Assembly (NCBI GenBank): GCA_018715545.1
Contig: DVLK01000085.1
Coordinates: forward strand, 1-15,022
Length of the DNA: 15,022 bases
Direction: 5' to 3'
From: Candidatus Caccovivens faecavium
GTDB lineage: Bacteria > Bacillota > Clostridia > Christensenellales > UBA1242
In this document: piece after piece, positions 1 to 5,574 of the stretch
Position numbering within the stretch: position 1 is the first letter of the stretch
Layout of the letters: every line of letters begins with the position of its first letter
The notes under the pieces: model-generated
The model's input: the letters and a program-made list of their open reading frames with translations, nothing else
The model's database searches: none
Told to the model about the DNA's origin: nothing
Made by a program: the position numbers and the translations under genes

Positions 1-24
1 ACCTATGACCCTCTGCTTGTAAGG
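1..24. repeat. attL core direct repeat (left element end)
   Basis: The first 24 bases are identical to 14986-15009, which lies inside the tRNA-Val gene at the right end. The two copies differ from the next base on (G25 versus C15010). This is the signature of site-specific integration into the 3' half of a tRNA gene. The repeat may continue to the left of the window, where the displaced tRNA 3' end would be expected, so 24 bp is a minimum length. Confidence 0.88.
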
Positions 25-40
25 GTGGATAATCCACCTT
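22..40. repeat. Short inverted repeat beside attL
   Basis: GGTGGA (24-29), a TAA loop, and TCCACC (33-38) form a perfect hairpin directly inside the left crossover repeat, with weak extension on both sides. No U-tract follows, so it is not an obvious terminator. It may be a structural or protein-binding part of the attachment site. Confidence 0.5.
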
Positions 41-64
41 AACACAAACATTTTTAGCCGATTT

Positions 65-82
65 GTCCCAATTTTGTCCCAA
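65..82 (+). promoter_or_regulatory. Candidate integrase arm-type sites, left arm
   Basis: GTCCCAA occurs at 65-71 and again at 76-82, an 11-bp spacing, in the longer repeat TTTGTCCCAATT. The same heptamer pair with the same 11-bp spacing and orientation lies at 14871-14888 near the other end. Paired direct repeats near both ends of a tyrosine-recombinase element are what arm-type integrase or excisionase sites look like. The assignment is inferred. Confidence 0.6.
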
Positions 83-122
83 TTTTTGATTTTTGCTTGA
101 TTGAATTTCCTTTCTTTGTTCA

Positions 123-218
123 GCGCGCCTGTGGCGCAAACTCGGCACTTTGTGCCACATTCCTCTTTCATGTCTTTATATATAATTAATATAAATAAAT
201 AACGCATGCGCGCCTGTG
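123..218. repeat. GC-rich hairpins and 11-bp direct repeats in the left non-coding end
   Basis: In a very AT-rich non-coding stretch (25-404), GCGCGCCTGTG occurs at 123-133 and 208-218. Around them are perfect hairpins GCGCC-TGT-GGCGC (125-137) and GGCAC-TTT-GTGCC (144-156), and the palindrome CGCATGCG (203-210). The 12-mer GGCACTTTGTGC recurs at 2260-2271, on the other side of the cargo genes. I see no gene in 25-404; these clusters could be protein-binding sites, an origin component or a recombination scar. Confidence 0.55.
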
Positions 219-322
219 CGTGTATTTATTATATTCTCTCAGTTTATATTTAGATTTAATTTATTTAAAGTAATTATAATTATAACTTTTTGTTTTTTGC
301 TTCTTTTTTATTTTTGTAAATG

Positions 323-368
323 GACAAAATTGTCCGGTGCGCCGGTCAAATTTGTCCGGTGGTCAAAA
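323..368. repeat. Clustered direct and inverted repeats downstream of the cargo genes
   Basis: TTGTCCGGTG occurs at 330-339 and 352-361 (22-bp spacing), GGTCAAA at 344-350 and 362-368, and GGACAA (323-328) is inverted against TTGTCC. The block ends just before the terminator of the cargo operon. It resembles a binding-site cluster; its function is unknown. Confidence 0.45.
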
Positions 369-370
369 GT

Positions 371-398
371 AAAAAAGTAAGGCTTTAACCTTACTTTT
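371..398 (-). terminator. Rho-independent terminator of the cargo operon
   Basis: On the minus strand AAAAGTAAGG (398-389) pairs with CCTTACTTTT (382-373) around a six-base loop, and the T-run continues to 371. It begins only 6 bases after the stop codon of the PIN-domain gene, so it ends the leftward cargo transcript. Confidence 0.85.
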
Positions 399-404
399 GC
401 ATAA

Positions 405-980
405 TTAATATGGTCTACCAATTAATGTTTTATTTAACGATAAAACTAATTTTAAATTATCAAAACTAATAGAAAAATCTTTGTCGTTTGTTATAAAAAT
501 TAAACCTTTACTTTTTGCGTATTTCATAAATAAATAATCGTTAAAATCTATCTTATTAAATATTTTAAAAAAATCATCTATATCTTCTGTTTCTAATTTA
601 AAAGAGTCAAACTCTACTACTTTTTCTTCCAACAATTGACTTAATTGTAATTTAAAACTTTCTACAAACTGCTTGCATTCCTCTGTTTTTCTGTATGCTT
701 TGTAGTCTATGATTTCCTTTCCGCCTGCAATTTCATGCAAGTTATGGATATATCTATTATAACACTCCGACAATAACTCTGGAAGAATATAAATTTTTGC
801 ATGTTTAGCTATTATATTTTTAAAAAGGCTTTGAGTCTTGCGCTGTAATTCTTTGCTTTTATCATCTCTGTCATAATTTGCATCTAAAAACGGAAGGAAA
901 ACACTAGAATCTACAAAAAACTTATCATTAGGGCTTATTTTATATGATAAAGCATCAATAACTTTTCTTGACTGAGACAT
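405..980 (-). CDS. PIN-domain nuclease (candidate toxin/effector)
   Basis: This 191-residue protein has the PIN-fold layout. FFVDSSVFLPFL carries the first Asp (D24), LPELLSEC carries the Glu (E72), FNDYLFMKYA gives D148, and FITNDKDF gives D166. Together they make the acidic quartet that binds the metal in PIN ribonucleases. A start 24 bases upstream (1004) is possible, but GGAG lies only before the start at 980. The start overlaps the end of the DUF4325 gene by 26 bp, so the two are probably translationally coupled. PIN proteins are commonly VapC-type toxins or RNA-cleaving effectors, but no VapB-like antitoxin is adjacent; the partners are STAS and GHKL proteins instead. The target RNA cannot be read from sequence. 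Confidence 0.82.
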   Translation of the reverse strand: MSQSRKVIDALSYKISPNDKFFVDSSVFLPFLDANYDRDDKSKELQRKTQSLFKNIIAKHAKIYILPELLSECYNRYIHNLHEIAGGKEIIDYKAYRKTEECKQFVESFKLQLSQLLEEKVVEFDSFKLETEDIDDFFKIFNKIDFNDYLFMKYAKSKGLIFITNDKDFSISFDNLKLVLSLNKTLIGRPY

Positions 981-1257
981 TAAATATTTTCTCCAATATA
1001 TCATTTGAGTAAGTAGGTAAATTAATAATTTTTATTCTTTCACTAAAAACTTTTTGACCTAATTCATCAATAAATGATTTAATAGTAGCTTTAATAAAAG
1101 CGGTTAAAACTATTTTGACATTGATAAAATCTAGTATAACCGTATTATACTCTTTGAGGCATTTGGAGATTTTTTTATTAATCTCTTCACCTATTGCACT
1201 TTCAACTGCTATTTCTTTTGTAAAATCATAAACCTTAATCGTAAATTTATCTTTCAT
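955..1257 (-). CDS. STAS-like protein (DUF4325-type)
   Basis: This 100-residue protein has the small alpha/beta pattern of STAS-like DUF4325 proteins: a G-x-E-I segment, the strand TVILDFINVKIV, a following helix beginning TAFIKATIKSF, and a final strand RIKIINLP. STAS domains are partner-binding modules, as in SpoIIAA/RsbV, usually switched by a GHKL kinase. The gene lies between a STAS-GHKL ATPase and a PIN nuclease and overlaps the latter by 26 bp. It could be the regulated adaptor or antitoxin of the nuclease. I prefer the start at 1257 because AAGGA is 6 bases upstream; the ATG at 1263 directly abuts that ribosome site. The family call is by pattern, not search. Confidence 0.7.
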   Translation of the reverse strand: MKDKFTIKVYDFTKEIAVESAIGEEINKKISKCLKEYNTVILDFINVKIVLTAFIKATIKSFIDELGQKVFSERIKIINLPTYSNDILEKIFNVSVKKSY

Positions 1258-1277
1258 TTCCATTCCTTTCTGTTAAT

Positions 1278-1305
1278 ATTATATCACAAATTTAAAAAAA
1301 ATCAA
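1278..1305 (-). promoter_or_regulatory. Promoter for the DUF4325-PIN gene pair
   Basis: On the minus strand TTGATT (1305-1300), a 16-bp spacer and TATAAT (1283-1278) preceded by TGA form an extended -10 promoter. The -35 overlaps the stop codon of the GHKL gene. The DUF4325 and PIN genes can therefore be transcribed independently of the upstream ATPase. Confidence 0.68.
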
Positions 1306-2156
1306 CACTTTTTTATTATATTGTATTCATCCAACTTAAATTTGATGTTTAATAATGTTCCTCCTAAATTTATATCACGATGTATTTCATCTTTTATAGT
1401 TCCATTTTCAATAGAGTAAATCTCATTATCTGAAATGATAATTATATCAGCATTATACTCTTTTAAAAGGTTTAAAAACTTAAACATACCCATACCCAAA
1501 GAATTCGCAGTAGAAGTTTCAGGCAAAAAAGCCCATGATATATATTTTTCGTCTCGTATAAAATTAGATATATTTTGTTTAAATGTTTTTCCAAAATTAA
1601 ATATTGTTACATCTAACTCGTGCTTTTGAGGAAAAAATTGCCCCGAAAAATACACGCTCTTTGAATTACCATGTTGAAAACAATTATAAAATACTTCTCC
1701 AAGATATTCTATAAATTTAAAAATATCATTCTCACTCATTTTTAAATTACGAAATAATTCATAAAAATCAATTAGCATGCTTTCTATACAATCAGTTGCA
1801 TTTTTGTATTCAGCAATCTTTATTATGGTTTTATGTGTATCTTCTAACGCCTTATCATTCCATAATCTGCAAAAATTATTTTTATACAAAACTTGCCTTA
1901 ATGCATCTTGCTTTGGAGGTATAATTTTAAAGTTAACAGCAAACATACTTGATGCGTTCACGATTGATTTAATAAAGCCAAAAATAATTACAGATAAATT
2001 ACTGTCTATGTAAGTCAATTCGCTCATATCTATGATTTTTTCTTTATGAGCAAAGAAATTCTTTTTATTAATCTGATTAGTTATGTCTTTAATTAATTTT
2101 TTTATTGAATTCTTGCAAGAATTGTAACTCCCTGAAATTTTTATTAAAGTATTCAT
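1302..2156 (-). CDS. STAS-GHKL ATPase (HATPase_c) signalling protein
   Basis: This 284-residue protein has two parts. Residues 1-100 look STAS-like (IIDMSELTYIDSNLSVIIFG). Residues 130-284 carry a GHKL ATP-binding fold: an N-box with E154 and N158 followed by QHG, a G1-like motif at IFNFGK where Asn187 replaces the usual Asp, a G2 motif SLGMGMFKFL (G221, G223) and a closing GGTLLNIKF. It lacks a histidine-kinase dimerisation helix, so it resembles anti-sigma/partner-switch kinases (SpoIIAB/RsbW) more than a sensor kinase. The Asn in G1 may alter ATP binding or turnover. No good ribosome site precedes the ATG, and a possible extended -10 (2163-2168) ends only 6 bases before it, so a leaderless mRNA is plausible. 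It lies directly upstream of a STAS-like protein and a PIN nuclease, suggesting one regulated unit. Confidence 0.75.
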   Translation of the reverse strand: MNTLIKISGSYNSCKNSIKKLIKDITNQINKKNFFAHKEKIIDMSELTYIDSNLSVIIFGFIKSIVNASSMFAVNFKIIPPKQDALRQVLYKNNFCRLWNDKALEDTHKTIIKIAEYKNATDCIESMLIDFYELFRNLKMSENDIFKFIEYLGEVFYNCFQHGNSKSVYFSGQFFPQKHELDVTIFNFGKTFKQNISNFIRDEKYISWAFLPETSTANSLGMGMFKFLNLLKEYNADIIIISDNEIYSIENGTIKDEIHRDINLGGTLLNIKFKLDEYNIIKKC

Positions 2157-2168
2157 TTATTTAATATA

Positions 2169-2235
2169 ACATAAAAGTTGTTCTGAATACAATTAAATTA
2201 TACAAAATTTAATAAAAACTTTTCAACTTTTATGT
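2169..2235 (-). promoter_or_regulatory. Cargo-module promoter framed by a 12-bp perfect inverted repeat
   Basis: A leftward promoter is visible as TTGAAA (2226-2221), an 18-bp spacer and TATAAT (2202-2197). It is framed by a perfect inverted repeat, ACATAAAAGTTG (2169-2180) and CAACTTTTATGT (2224-2235). One arm overlaps the -35 and the other lies between the -10 and the gene start. This is the geometry of an operator pair for a repressor that loops or spans the promoter. A second weaker -10 with extended TG is at 2163-2168. Confidence 0.65.
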
Positions 2236-2353
2236 CAAGTTTACCAATAAAAAATACATGGCACTTTGTGCTCTTTTTAGAGATTTCGTATTAAAAGTGG
2301 TTATATTAACAGGGCTTGCACCTGGGATGACTTCAAAGTTAATTGTGGCTAAA

Positions 2354-2439
2354 TTGTATATACATTTTTCGCGCCGTTTTTGTATATACAAAATTTCGAT
2401 TTTTTGTATATGCATTTCACCTGGTGTTTTGTATATATA
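2354..2439 (+). repeat. Four iteron-like repeats TTGTATATRCA at ~25-bp period
   Basis: TTGTATATACA (2354-2364), TTGTATATACA (2380-2390), TTGTATATGCA (2404-2414) and TTGTATATATA (2429-2439) recur with start spacings of 26, 24 and 25 bp. The first two contain the palindrome TGTATATACA. The array directly follows the stop of the ribbon-helix-helix gene. Such arrays serve as operators, partition centromeres or replication iterons. I see no gene in the 285-bp stretch 2157-2441. Confidence 0.65.
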
Positions 2440-2441
2440 TT

Positions 2442-2648
2442 TTATAGGTTGTTTTCTCTGATGTATTTATCCATCATTTGGTCAACAAGCACGCCAAAAG
2501 AAAGCATATCGCAGTATCGATTTTTATTATGTTCTTTAATATGCTTTAAAATTTTGTTATATTTTTCTTCATCGACTCGAACTGAGATGTTTTTCCTAGT
2601 TTTTGTATTGAAATAATAACTTGATGATTTTGAATAACTAATTGCCAT
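2442..2648 (-). CDS. Small ribbon-helix-helix-type DNA-binding protein
   Basis: This is a 68-residue protein. The segment RKNISVRVDEEKYNKILKHI reads as a basic beta strand followed by a helix, and a second helix (FGVLVDQMMDKYIREN) follows a short linker. That is the plan of CopG/Arc/ParR-type ribbon-helix-helix dimers. The ATG has GGAGG seven bases upstream and overlaps the end of the XRE gene by 11 bp, so the pair is co-translated. Four TTGTATAT repeats lie immediately downstream and are natural candidate binding sites. The role could be autoregulation, copy control or partition. Confidence 0.6.
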   Translation of the reverse strand: MAISYSKSSSYYFNTKTRKNISVRVDEEKYNKILKHIKEHNKNRYCDMLSFGVLVDQMMDKYIRENNL

Positions 2649-2850
2649 GCTCCACCTCCGTTTTTGGTGTTAAGTTGTTGTAAATATTAATAAACTTAAT
2701 ACAGGTATCAGCGCGTGGTTCCTGGCCGTTGAGCCAGCGAAAAACCTGGCTTGGACTAATTTTATAATAGTCAGCAAATTCAATCTGTGTCCAGCCATAG
2801 AAGTCCATTATACCTTGTATGATATCTTTAAATTTAAGTGGCTCATCCAT
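2638..2850 (-). CDS. XRE-family helix-turn-helix protein
   Basis: This is a 70-residue protein. It is essentially one HTH domain: GWTQIEFADYYKISPSQVFRW is the classic turn with recognition helix, followed by LNGQEPRADTCIKFINIY. The frame is open upstream to 2919, but the ATG at 2850 is chosen because GGAGG lies just before it. This start overlaps the preceding gene by 8 bp and the following one by 11 bp. It is probably a Cro-like or excisionase-type regulator of the element. It carries no effector domain. Confidence 0.75.
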   Translation of the reverse strand: MDEPLKFKDIIQGIMDFYGWTQIEFADYYKISPSQVFRWLNGQEPRADTCIKFINIYNNLTPKTEVEHGN

Positions 2851-3058
2851 AATCACCTCCGTAAACTCGTTTTCGCCTCTTCCCTTCCATTTCCTTTTGG
2901 ATGGCTTTCTCGTACTCAATTCGACCTATTGCCTCTATATTTTCAGCGATAAGCTTTTTAATAACTCGATCGTCATCACTATCGTATTTTAACTGTGTTA
3001 AGGTTCTACACAGTCTTAATATTTCGTTAATATAGTCCTGTTTAGTGTGTTTTTTCAT
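2843..3058 (-). CDS. Small charged helical protein of unknown function
   Basis: This 71-residue protein is highly charged and predicted helical, with a strongly basic C-terminal patch (EGKRRKRVYGG). I do not recognise a family. The start at 3058 is chosen over one at 3076 because AGGAGG lies six bases before it, and the longer frame would translate through that ribosome site. It overlaps the XRE gene by 8 bp and probably belongs to the same regulatory gene set. Confidence 0.6.
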   Translation of the reverse strand: MKKHTKQDYINEILRLCRTLTQLKYDSDDDRVIKKLIAENIEAIGRIEYEKAIQKEMEGKRRKRVYGGDYG

Positions 3059-3141
3059 TTCTCCTCCTCTTAACAACCCTCTAAAATGCGCTGAGATACA
3101 CAGCTTTTATTTTTTTCTAATTTTTTCTGGCTTTTTGTAAT

Positions 3142-3164
3142 AAAAAACGCTAGCTAAAACTAGC
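3142..3164 (-). terminator. Terminator after the 74-residue gene
   Basis: On the minus strand GCTAG (3164-3160), a six-base loop and CTAGC (3153-3149) are followed by G and a run of six T (3147-3142). The hairpin starts within the stop codon of the gene ending at 3160. It separates the ATPase gene series from the three small regulatory genes to its left, which may have their own promoter in 3059-3140; I could not identify one with confidence. Confidence 0.7.
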
Positions 3165-3384
3165 TTACAAAATCTTCATATCTATATATCTTTGTCATGC
3201 GCGACTTACCTGGCGTTGTGGAACCTGTTGGAATCAGCTTAAATGGTCGGCTGTGCCTTGCTTTTTCTCGGAGTTCAATCGGGGTTAATTTAATTCCATA
3301 GACACTCATTCGTTCTGGATTGATTTTTGATATTGAAAAAAATATATTTAAATCAACTTGATTTTCAAGACTCATTCCGCTCAT
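3160..3384 (-). CDS. Small basic protein of unknown function
   Basis: This 74-residue protein has a short N-terminal region with alternating hydrophobics (LNIFFSISKI), then a basic half (LREKARHSRPFKLIPTGSTTPGKSRMTK). I do not recognise a family. Its ATG overlaps the TGA of the upstream gene (ATGA), and GGAGG lies upstream with suitable spacing. A terminator overlaps its stop codon. The coupling suggests it works with the acidic 85-residue protein before it; an acidic/basic pair is possible. Confidence 0.6.
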   Translation of the reverse strand: MSGMSLENQVDLNIFFSISKINPERMSVYGIKLTPIELREKARHSRPFKLIPTGSTTPGKSRMTKIYRYEDFVS

Positions 3385-3638
3385 TTTTCCACCTCCACAT
3401 AGGATATGTATACCTCACAGTGTGTCAATTCTTCCAGCCACTGTTTAAGCCCTTTTTCAACATTTTCAAAATAAATGCTGAACATACCTTCTTCTTTTAG
3501 CCTAGTCAATTCATCTACTGGCATTAAAAAATCAAATTCAATTTTGTCGTAAGGCTCTTCCTCATCTTCTTTTGCTGGATCAAAAATCGTGGCTTCAACT
3601 TTCAATTTTTTTGTTTCGATTTTGTGAATTTTTTGCAT
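3381..3638 (-). CDS. Small acidic protein of unknown function
   Basis: This 85-residue protein has an acidic central part (DPAKEDEEEPYDKIEFDFLMP) followed by mixed alpha/beta-looking sequence ending EVYISYVEVEK. No family is recognised. GGAG lies 8-9 bases upstream of the ATG at 3638. It shares an ATGA overlap with the downstream 74-residue gene. The 18-bp palindrome at 3680-3697, which contains the same GCAAATTTGC core as the main control region, lies just upstream and may be its operator. Confidence 0.6.
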   Translation of the reverse strand: MQKIHKIETKKLKVEATIFDPAKEDEEEPYDKIEFDFLMPVDELTRLKEEGMFSIYFENVEKGLKQWLEELTHCEVYISYVEVEK

Positions 3639-3679
3639 AATTTTTCTCCAAATTTTTTATTTTTTTCTAAATTTTTGTC

Positions 3680-3697
3680 ATTTGCAAATTTGCAAAT
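3680..3697. promoter_or_regulatory. 18-bp perfect palindrome, candidate operator
   Basis: ATTTGCAAATTTGCAAAT is a perfect palindrome in the 160-bp gap before the 85-residue gene. Its core GCAAATTTGC is also found at 13214-13223, against the -35 of the main leftward promoter. The same repressor may act at both places. Also in the gap is a hairpin TCCTCT (3714-3719)/AGAGGA (3729-3734) and a GC-rich stretch around 3777-3797. No convincing -10 is visible on either strand. Confidence 0.6.
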
Positions 3698-3798
3698 AAA
3701 CAAGCGTAAGATGTCCTCTGCGGGTGTAAGAGGATGTTTTCTACATTCTCTATACACGGAAATTGAAATTCACAAGCGCAAACGGGCGCGGACTTGCG

Positions 3799-4284
3799 TC
3801 ACGCATCCCCGTTTTGCTCTTCTTGTGAATTTTCTTCAATTTCCTGCTCTTTTTCATTCTCAGCATTCATTTCGTCACTAGACTTTGTCTGTTCCTCTTT
3901 TTCTTGCTGTGAAGGTGGGAGTTGCCCTATGGACTTGCTCGCTTCGATTACGCGTATCTCTGTCGTTCCGCTGTCCTTTTTTGTGCGCTTTACGGCGTTT
4001 TTGAGCGTCAATAGCAAGTTTTTCGCCTTTCGGCTAAATCCTGTGTTATTTTCCTCTTTATACGCGTTATGTTCCTTTTTGAGTTCATTACGCTCAACCT
4101 TGTTTGTGATATTCTCTTTCTTAAACAAGGTATCAAGACTGTCAAAAAGAAGAGTGATAATCTTATTTTTGAGGCGTTTATACTCCTTCTTAGAGAAAAA
4201 GGACTCGCACTCTGAAAGCTTGCCTAGCTCATCATAGAAGTGCTCAGTTGTTGTGCTAAAATCGTCATATAAATTACTGTTCAA
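3799..4284 (-). CDS. Hydrophilic protein downstream of the Zot-like ATPase, function unknown
   Basis: This 161-residue protein begins with a TTG codon placed immediately after the TAA of the ATPase gene (TAATTG). A perfect AGAGGAGGTG ribosome site is at the right distance and no better in-frame start is near. Residues 1-110 are charged and predicted helical; residues 115-161 are a low-complexity Glu/Gln/Ser-rich acidic tail. It has no signal peptide or membrane segment. Tight coupling to the ATPase suggests a partner in assembly or DNA handling, but no family is recognised. Confidence 0.65.
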   Translation of the reverse strand: MNSNLYDDFSTTTEHFYDELGKLSECESFFSKKEYKRLKNKIITLLFDSLDTLFKKENITNKVERNELKKEHNAYKEENNTGFSRKAKNLLLTLKNAVKRTKKDSGTTEIRVIEASKSIGQLPPSQQEKEEQTKSSDEMNAENEKEQEIEENSQEEQNGDA

Positions 4285-5112
4285 TTACCCCACCTCCTCT
4301 TTTTTCTCTTCTTTTGCTTTCTTCTTCCACTCGTCCCACTCAACAGGACGCTCTTTAATACCGTCATAGTCGTAATAGTCAAAATCATTGTCCAAGTTCT
4401 CCATATTGACTGCATATGCTGTTGGATTGTAATGCTTTCGTATATCACCCTCAAAAACATAATAGAACGGCTCGCCAACGCTTAAATTTTCAGTGTGTTT
4501 TAGGTAAGCTTCAAGCTCACCTTCATATTGGAACTCTCTGCCATACCATTCGGTCTTTATGAGCTTACCTGGAATAAACTTATCTGATTTAACTATGTGT
4601 TTTCCAACTTTGAATGTATGTATAGATTTTTCAACATAGATGAATCTATCTACAATGCCTCGAATATCAGGACTCAAACGAATATATCTTTGTGTTATTA
4701 AAAAGATTGTAAGATATATATGTCCGCTCCACTCAAATACCTGTGTGACCCATGGTGGAAGTCCTCTTGTGTCCTTTGAGTCCCAATATCTGTTAGACTC
4801 GTCAAAAACATACACGCCATATGGAATTAACCTTTTTACATTTTGAAACTTGTTTGGAACGCCGAATTCGAAGCCAGAGATTGGATAGTTTTTCATGGTT
4901 GGAAACTTACGGTAGATGTCATAGTTTGCTGAAACAACATGGCGCTGTGGCGGTAAAGTTAAATTCATGCCATAAGCTTTATTCTCATACTTAGTGTATT
5001 TACATGAAGATTGGTATTGACTATTTCTAAACTTCATGTATTCATTTATCACCATTGCTGTGACAAGTGAAGTTTTACCAGCACGCGTTTTACCTGTAAC
5101 TTGAATTATCAT
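4285..5112 (-). CDS. Zot-like / inovirus pI-type assembly ATPase
   Basis: This is a 275-residue P-loop ATPase. Walker A is GKTRAGKT at residues 7-14, directly at the N-terminus as in Zot/pI proteins. Walker B is YGVYVFDES with D104-E105. A third conserved stretch, LTIFLITQRYIRLSPDIR (residues 134-151), matches the sensor region (…LITQ…R) typical of the Zot branch of FtsK-HerA enzymes. In filamentous phages this protein drives virion extrusion at the inner membrane. Unlike typical pI/Zot proteins, I see no transmembrane segment; the C-terminus is acidic then basic and soluble. It shares an ATGA overlap with the upstream basic protein and touches the TTG-started gene downstream. A packaging ATPase of another small virus group is the main alternative. 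Confidence 0.75.
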   Translation of the reverse strand: MIIQVTGKTRAGKTSLVTAMVINEYMKFRNSQYQSSCKYTKYENKAYGMNLTLPPQRHVVSANYDIYRKFPTMKNYPISGFEFGVPNKFQNVKRLIPYGVYVFDESNRYWDSKDTRGLPPWVTQVFEWSGHIYLTIFLITQRYIRLSPDIRGIVDRFIYVEKSIHTFKVGKHIVKSDKFIPGKLIKTEWYGREFQYEGELEAYLKHTENLSVGEPFYYVFEGDIRKHYNPTAYAVNMENLDNDFDYYDYDGIKERPVEWDEWKKKAKEEKKEEVG

Positions 5113-5468
5113 GCTTTACCTTTTGTTTTCCTTGGCGTCTTTTTTATTGGCGTTCGACGAATGGAATACTGTTTCGGCTTTAAGTTCCTTTTAACATCTT
5201 CAAAATAGTCAGACTTTGTGAGGCTGTTTGTTATAGAGCTTGCGTTCCAGTTGTGAGAATATGTATTCGTGCCTTTGTATGGCGTCCTTACTGTGTAAGA
5301 GCCGTCCTTGTTTTTGGCGACATATTGCCTACCAACTTTTAACTCTTTATGCATATTTAAGCTCTTTAACTCTCTTGAAAGCTTGTCCGCAGTTTTAGCT
5401 TTGGACTGAACAACTCTCATAGAGTTAGTCTTTACTTTCTTTTCAGTTTTCTTATTACTTCCAAACAT
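5109..5468 (-). CDS. Small very basic protein, candidate nucleic-acid-binding protein
   Basis: This 119-residue protein is rich in Lys/Arg at both ends, finishing in a tail of Lys, Arg and Pro (RRTPIKKTPRKTKGKA). The middle (VGRQYVAKNKDGSYTVRTPYKGT) looks beta-rich. No signal peptide or membrane segment is seen. Its stop overlaps the start of the ATPase gene (ATGA). A protein that coats DNA before ATPase-driven export would fit, as filamentous phages use an ssDNA-binding protein, but there is no recognised family. AGAGG lies six bases before the ATG. Confidence 0.65.
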   Translation of the reverse strand: MFGSNKKTEKKVKTNSMRVVQSKAKTADKLSRELKSLNMHKELKVGRQYVAKNKDGSYTVRTPYKGTNTYSHNWNASSITNSLTKSDYFEDVKRNLKPKQYSIRRTPIKKTPRKTKGKA

Positions 5469-5471
5469 ACC

Positions 5472-5574
5472 TTACCTCTTATTTAGATTGTTTAATATTT
5501 TTATATCCTTCGAGTTATAGAATCTATCTACCTCATCAAAGGAATACACATTGATGTTGTTTTGCCTCTTTGCT
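5472..5574 (-). other. Open +1-frame tail after the 82-residue gene (possible frameshift product or remnant)
   Basis: Directly after the TGA of the 82-residue gene, the +1 frame stays open for 34 codons (beginning EAKRQNNINVYSF, ending ILNNLNKR) and stops two bases before the last part of the next ribosome site. It has no start codon of its own with a ribosome site. The junction reads TCT AAA AAA TGA, an A-run beside a stop. It may be a frameshifted C-terminal extension, the result of a one-base change in the A-run, or chance. Confidence 0.35.

Noticed and set aside
323..398. Possible CRISPR-like repeat unit from the closely spaced direct repeats
   Set aside because: There are only two copies of short, partly overlapping repeats with no regular spacers, and no cas genes in the window.
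2258..2461. 67-residue hydrophobic plus-strand frame beginning MALCALFRDF
   Set aside because: It has no ribosome site, overlaps the iteron-like repeats, and its hydrophobicity comes from the TA-rich repeats themselves.
3794..4237. 147-residue plus-strand open frame
   Set aside because: It lies opposite the TTG-started 161-residue gene, is a low-complexity Phe/Ser/Leu shadow of its charged codons, and has no ribosome site.
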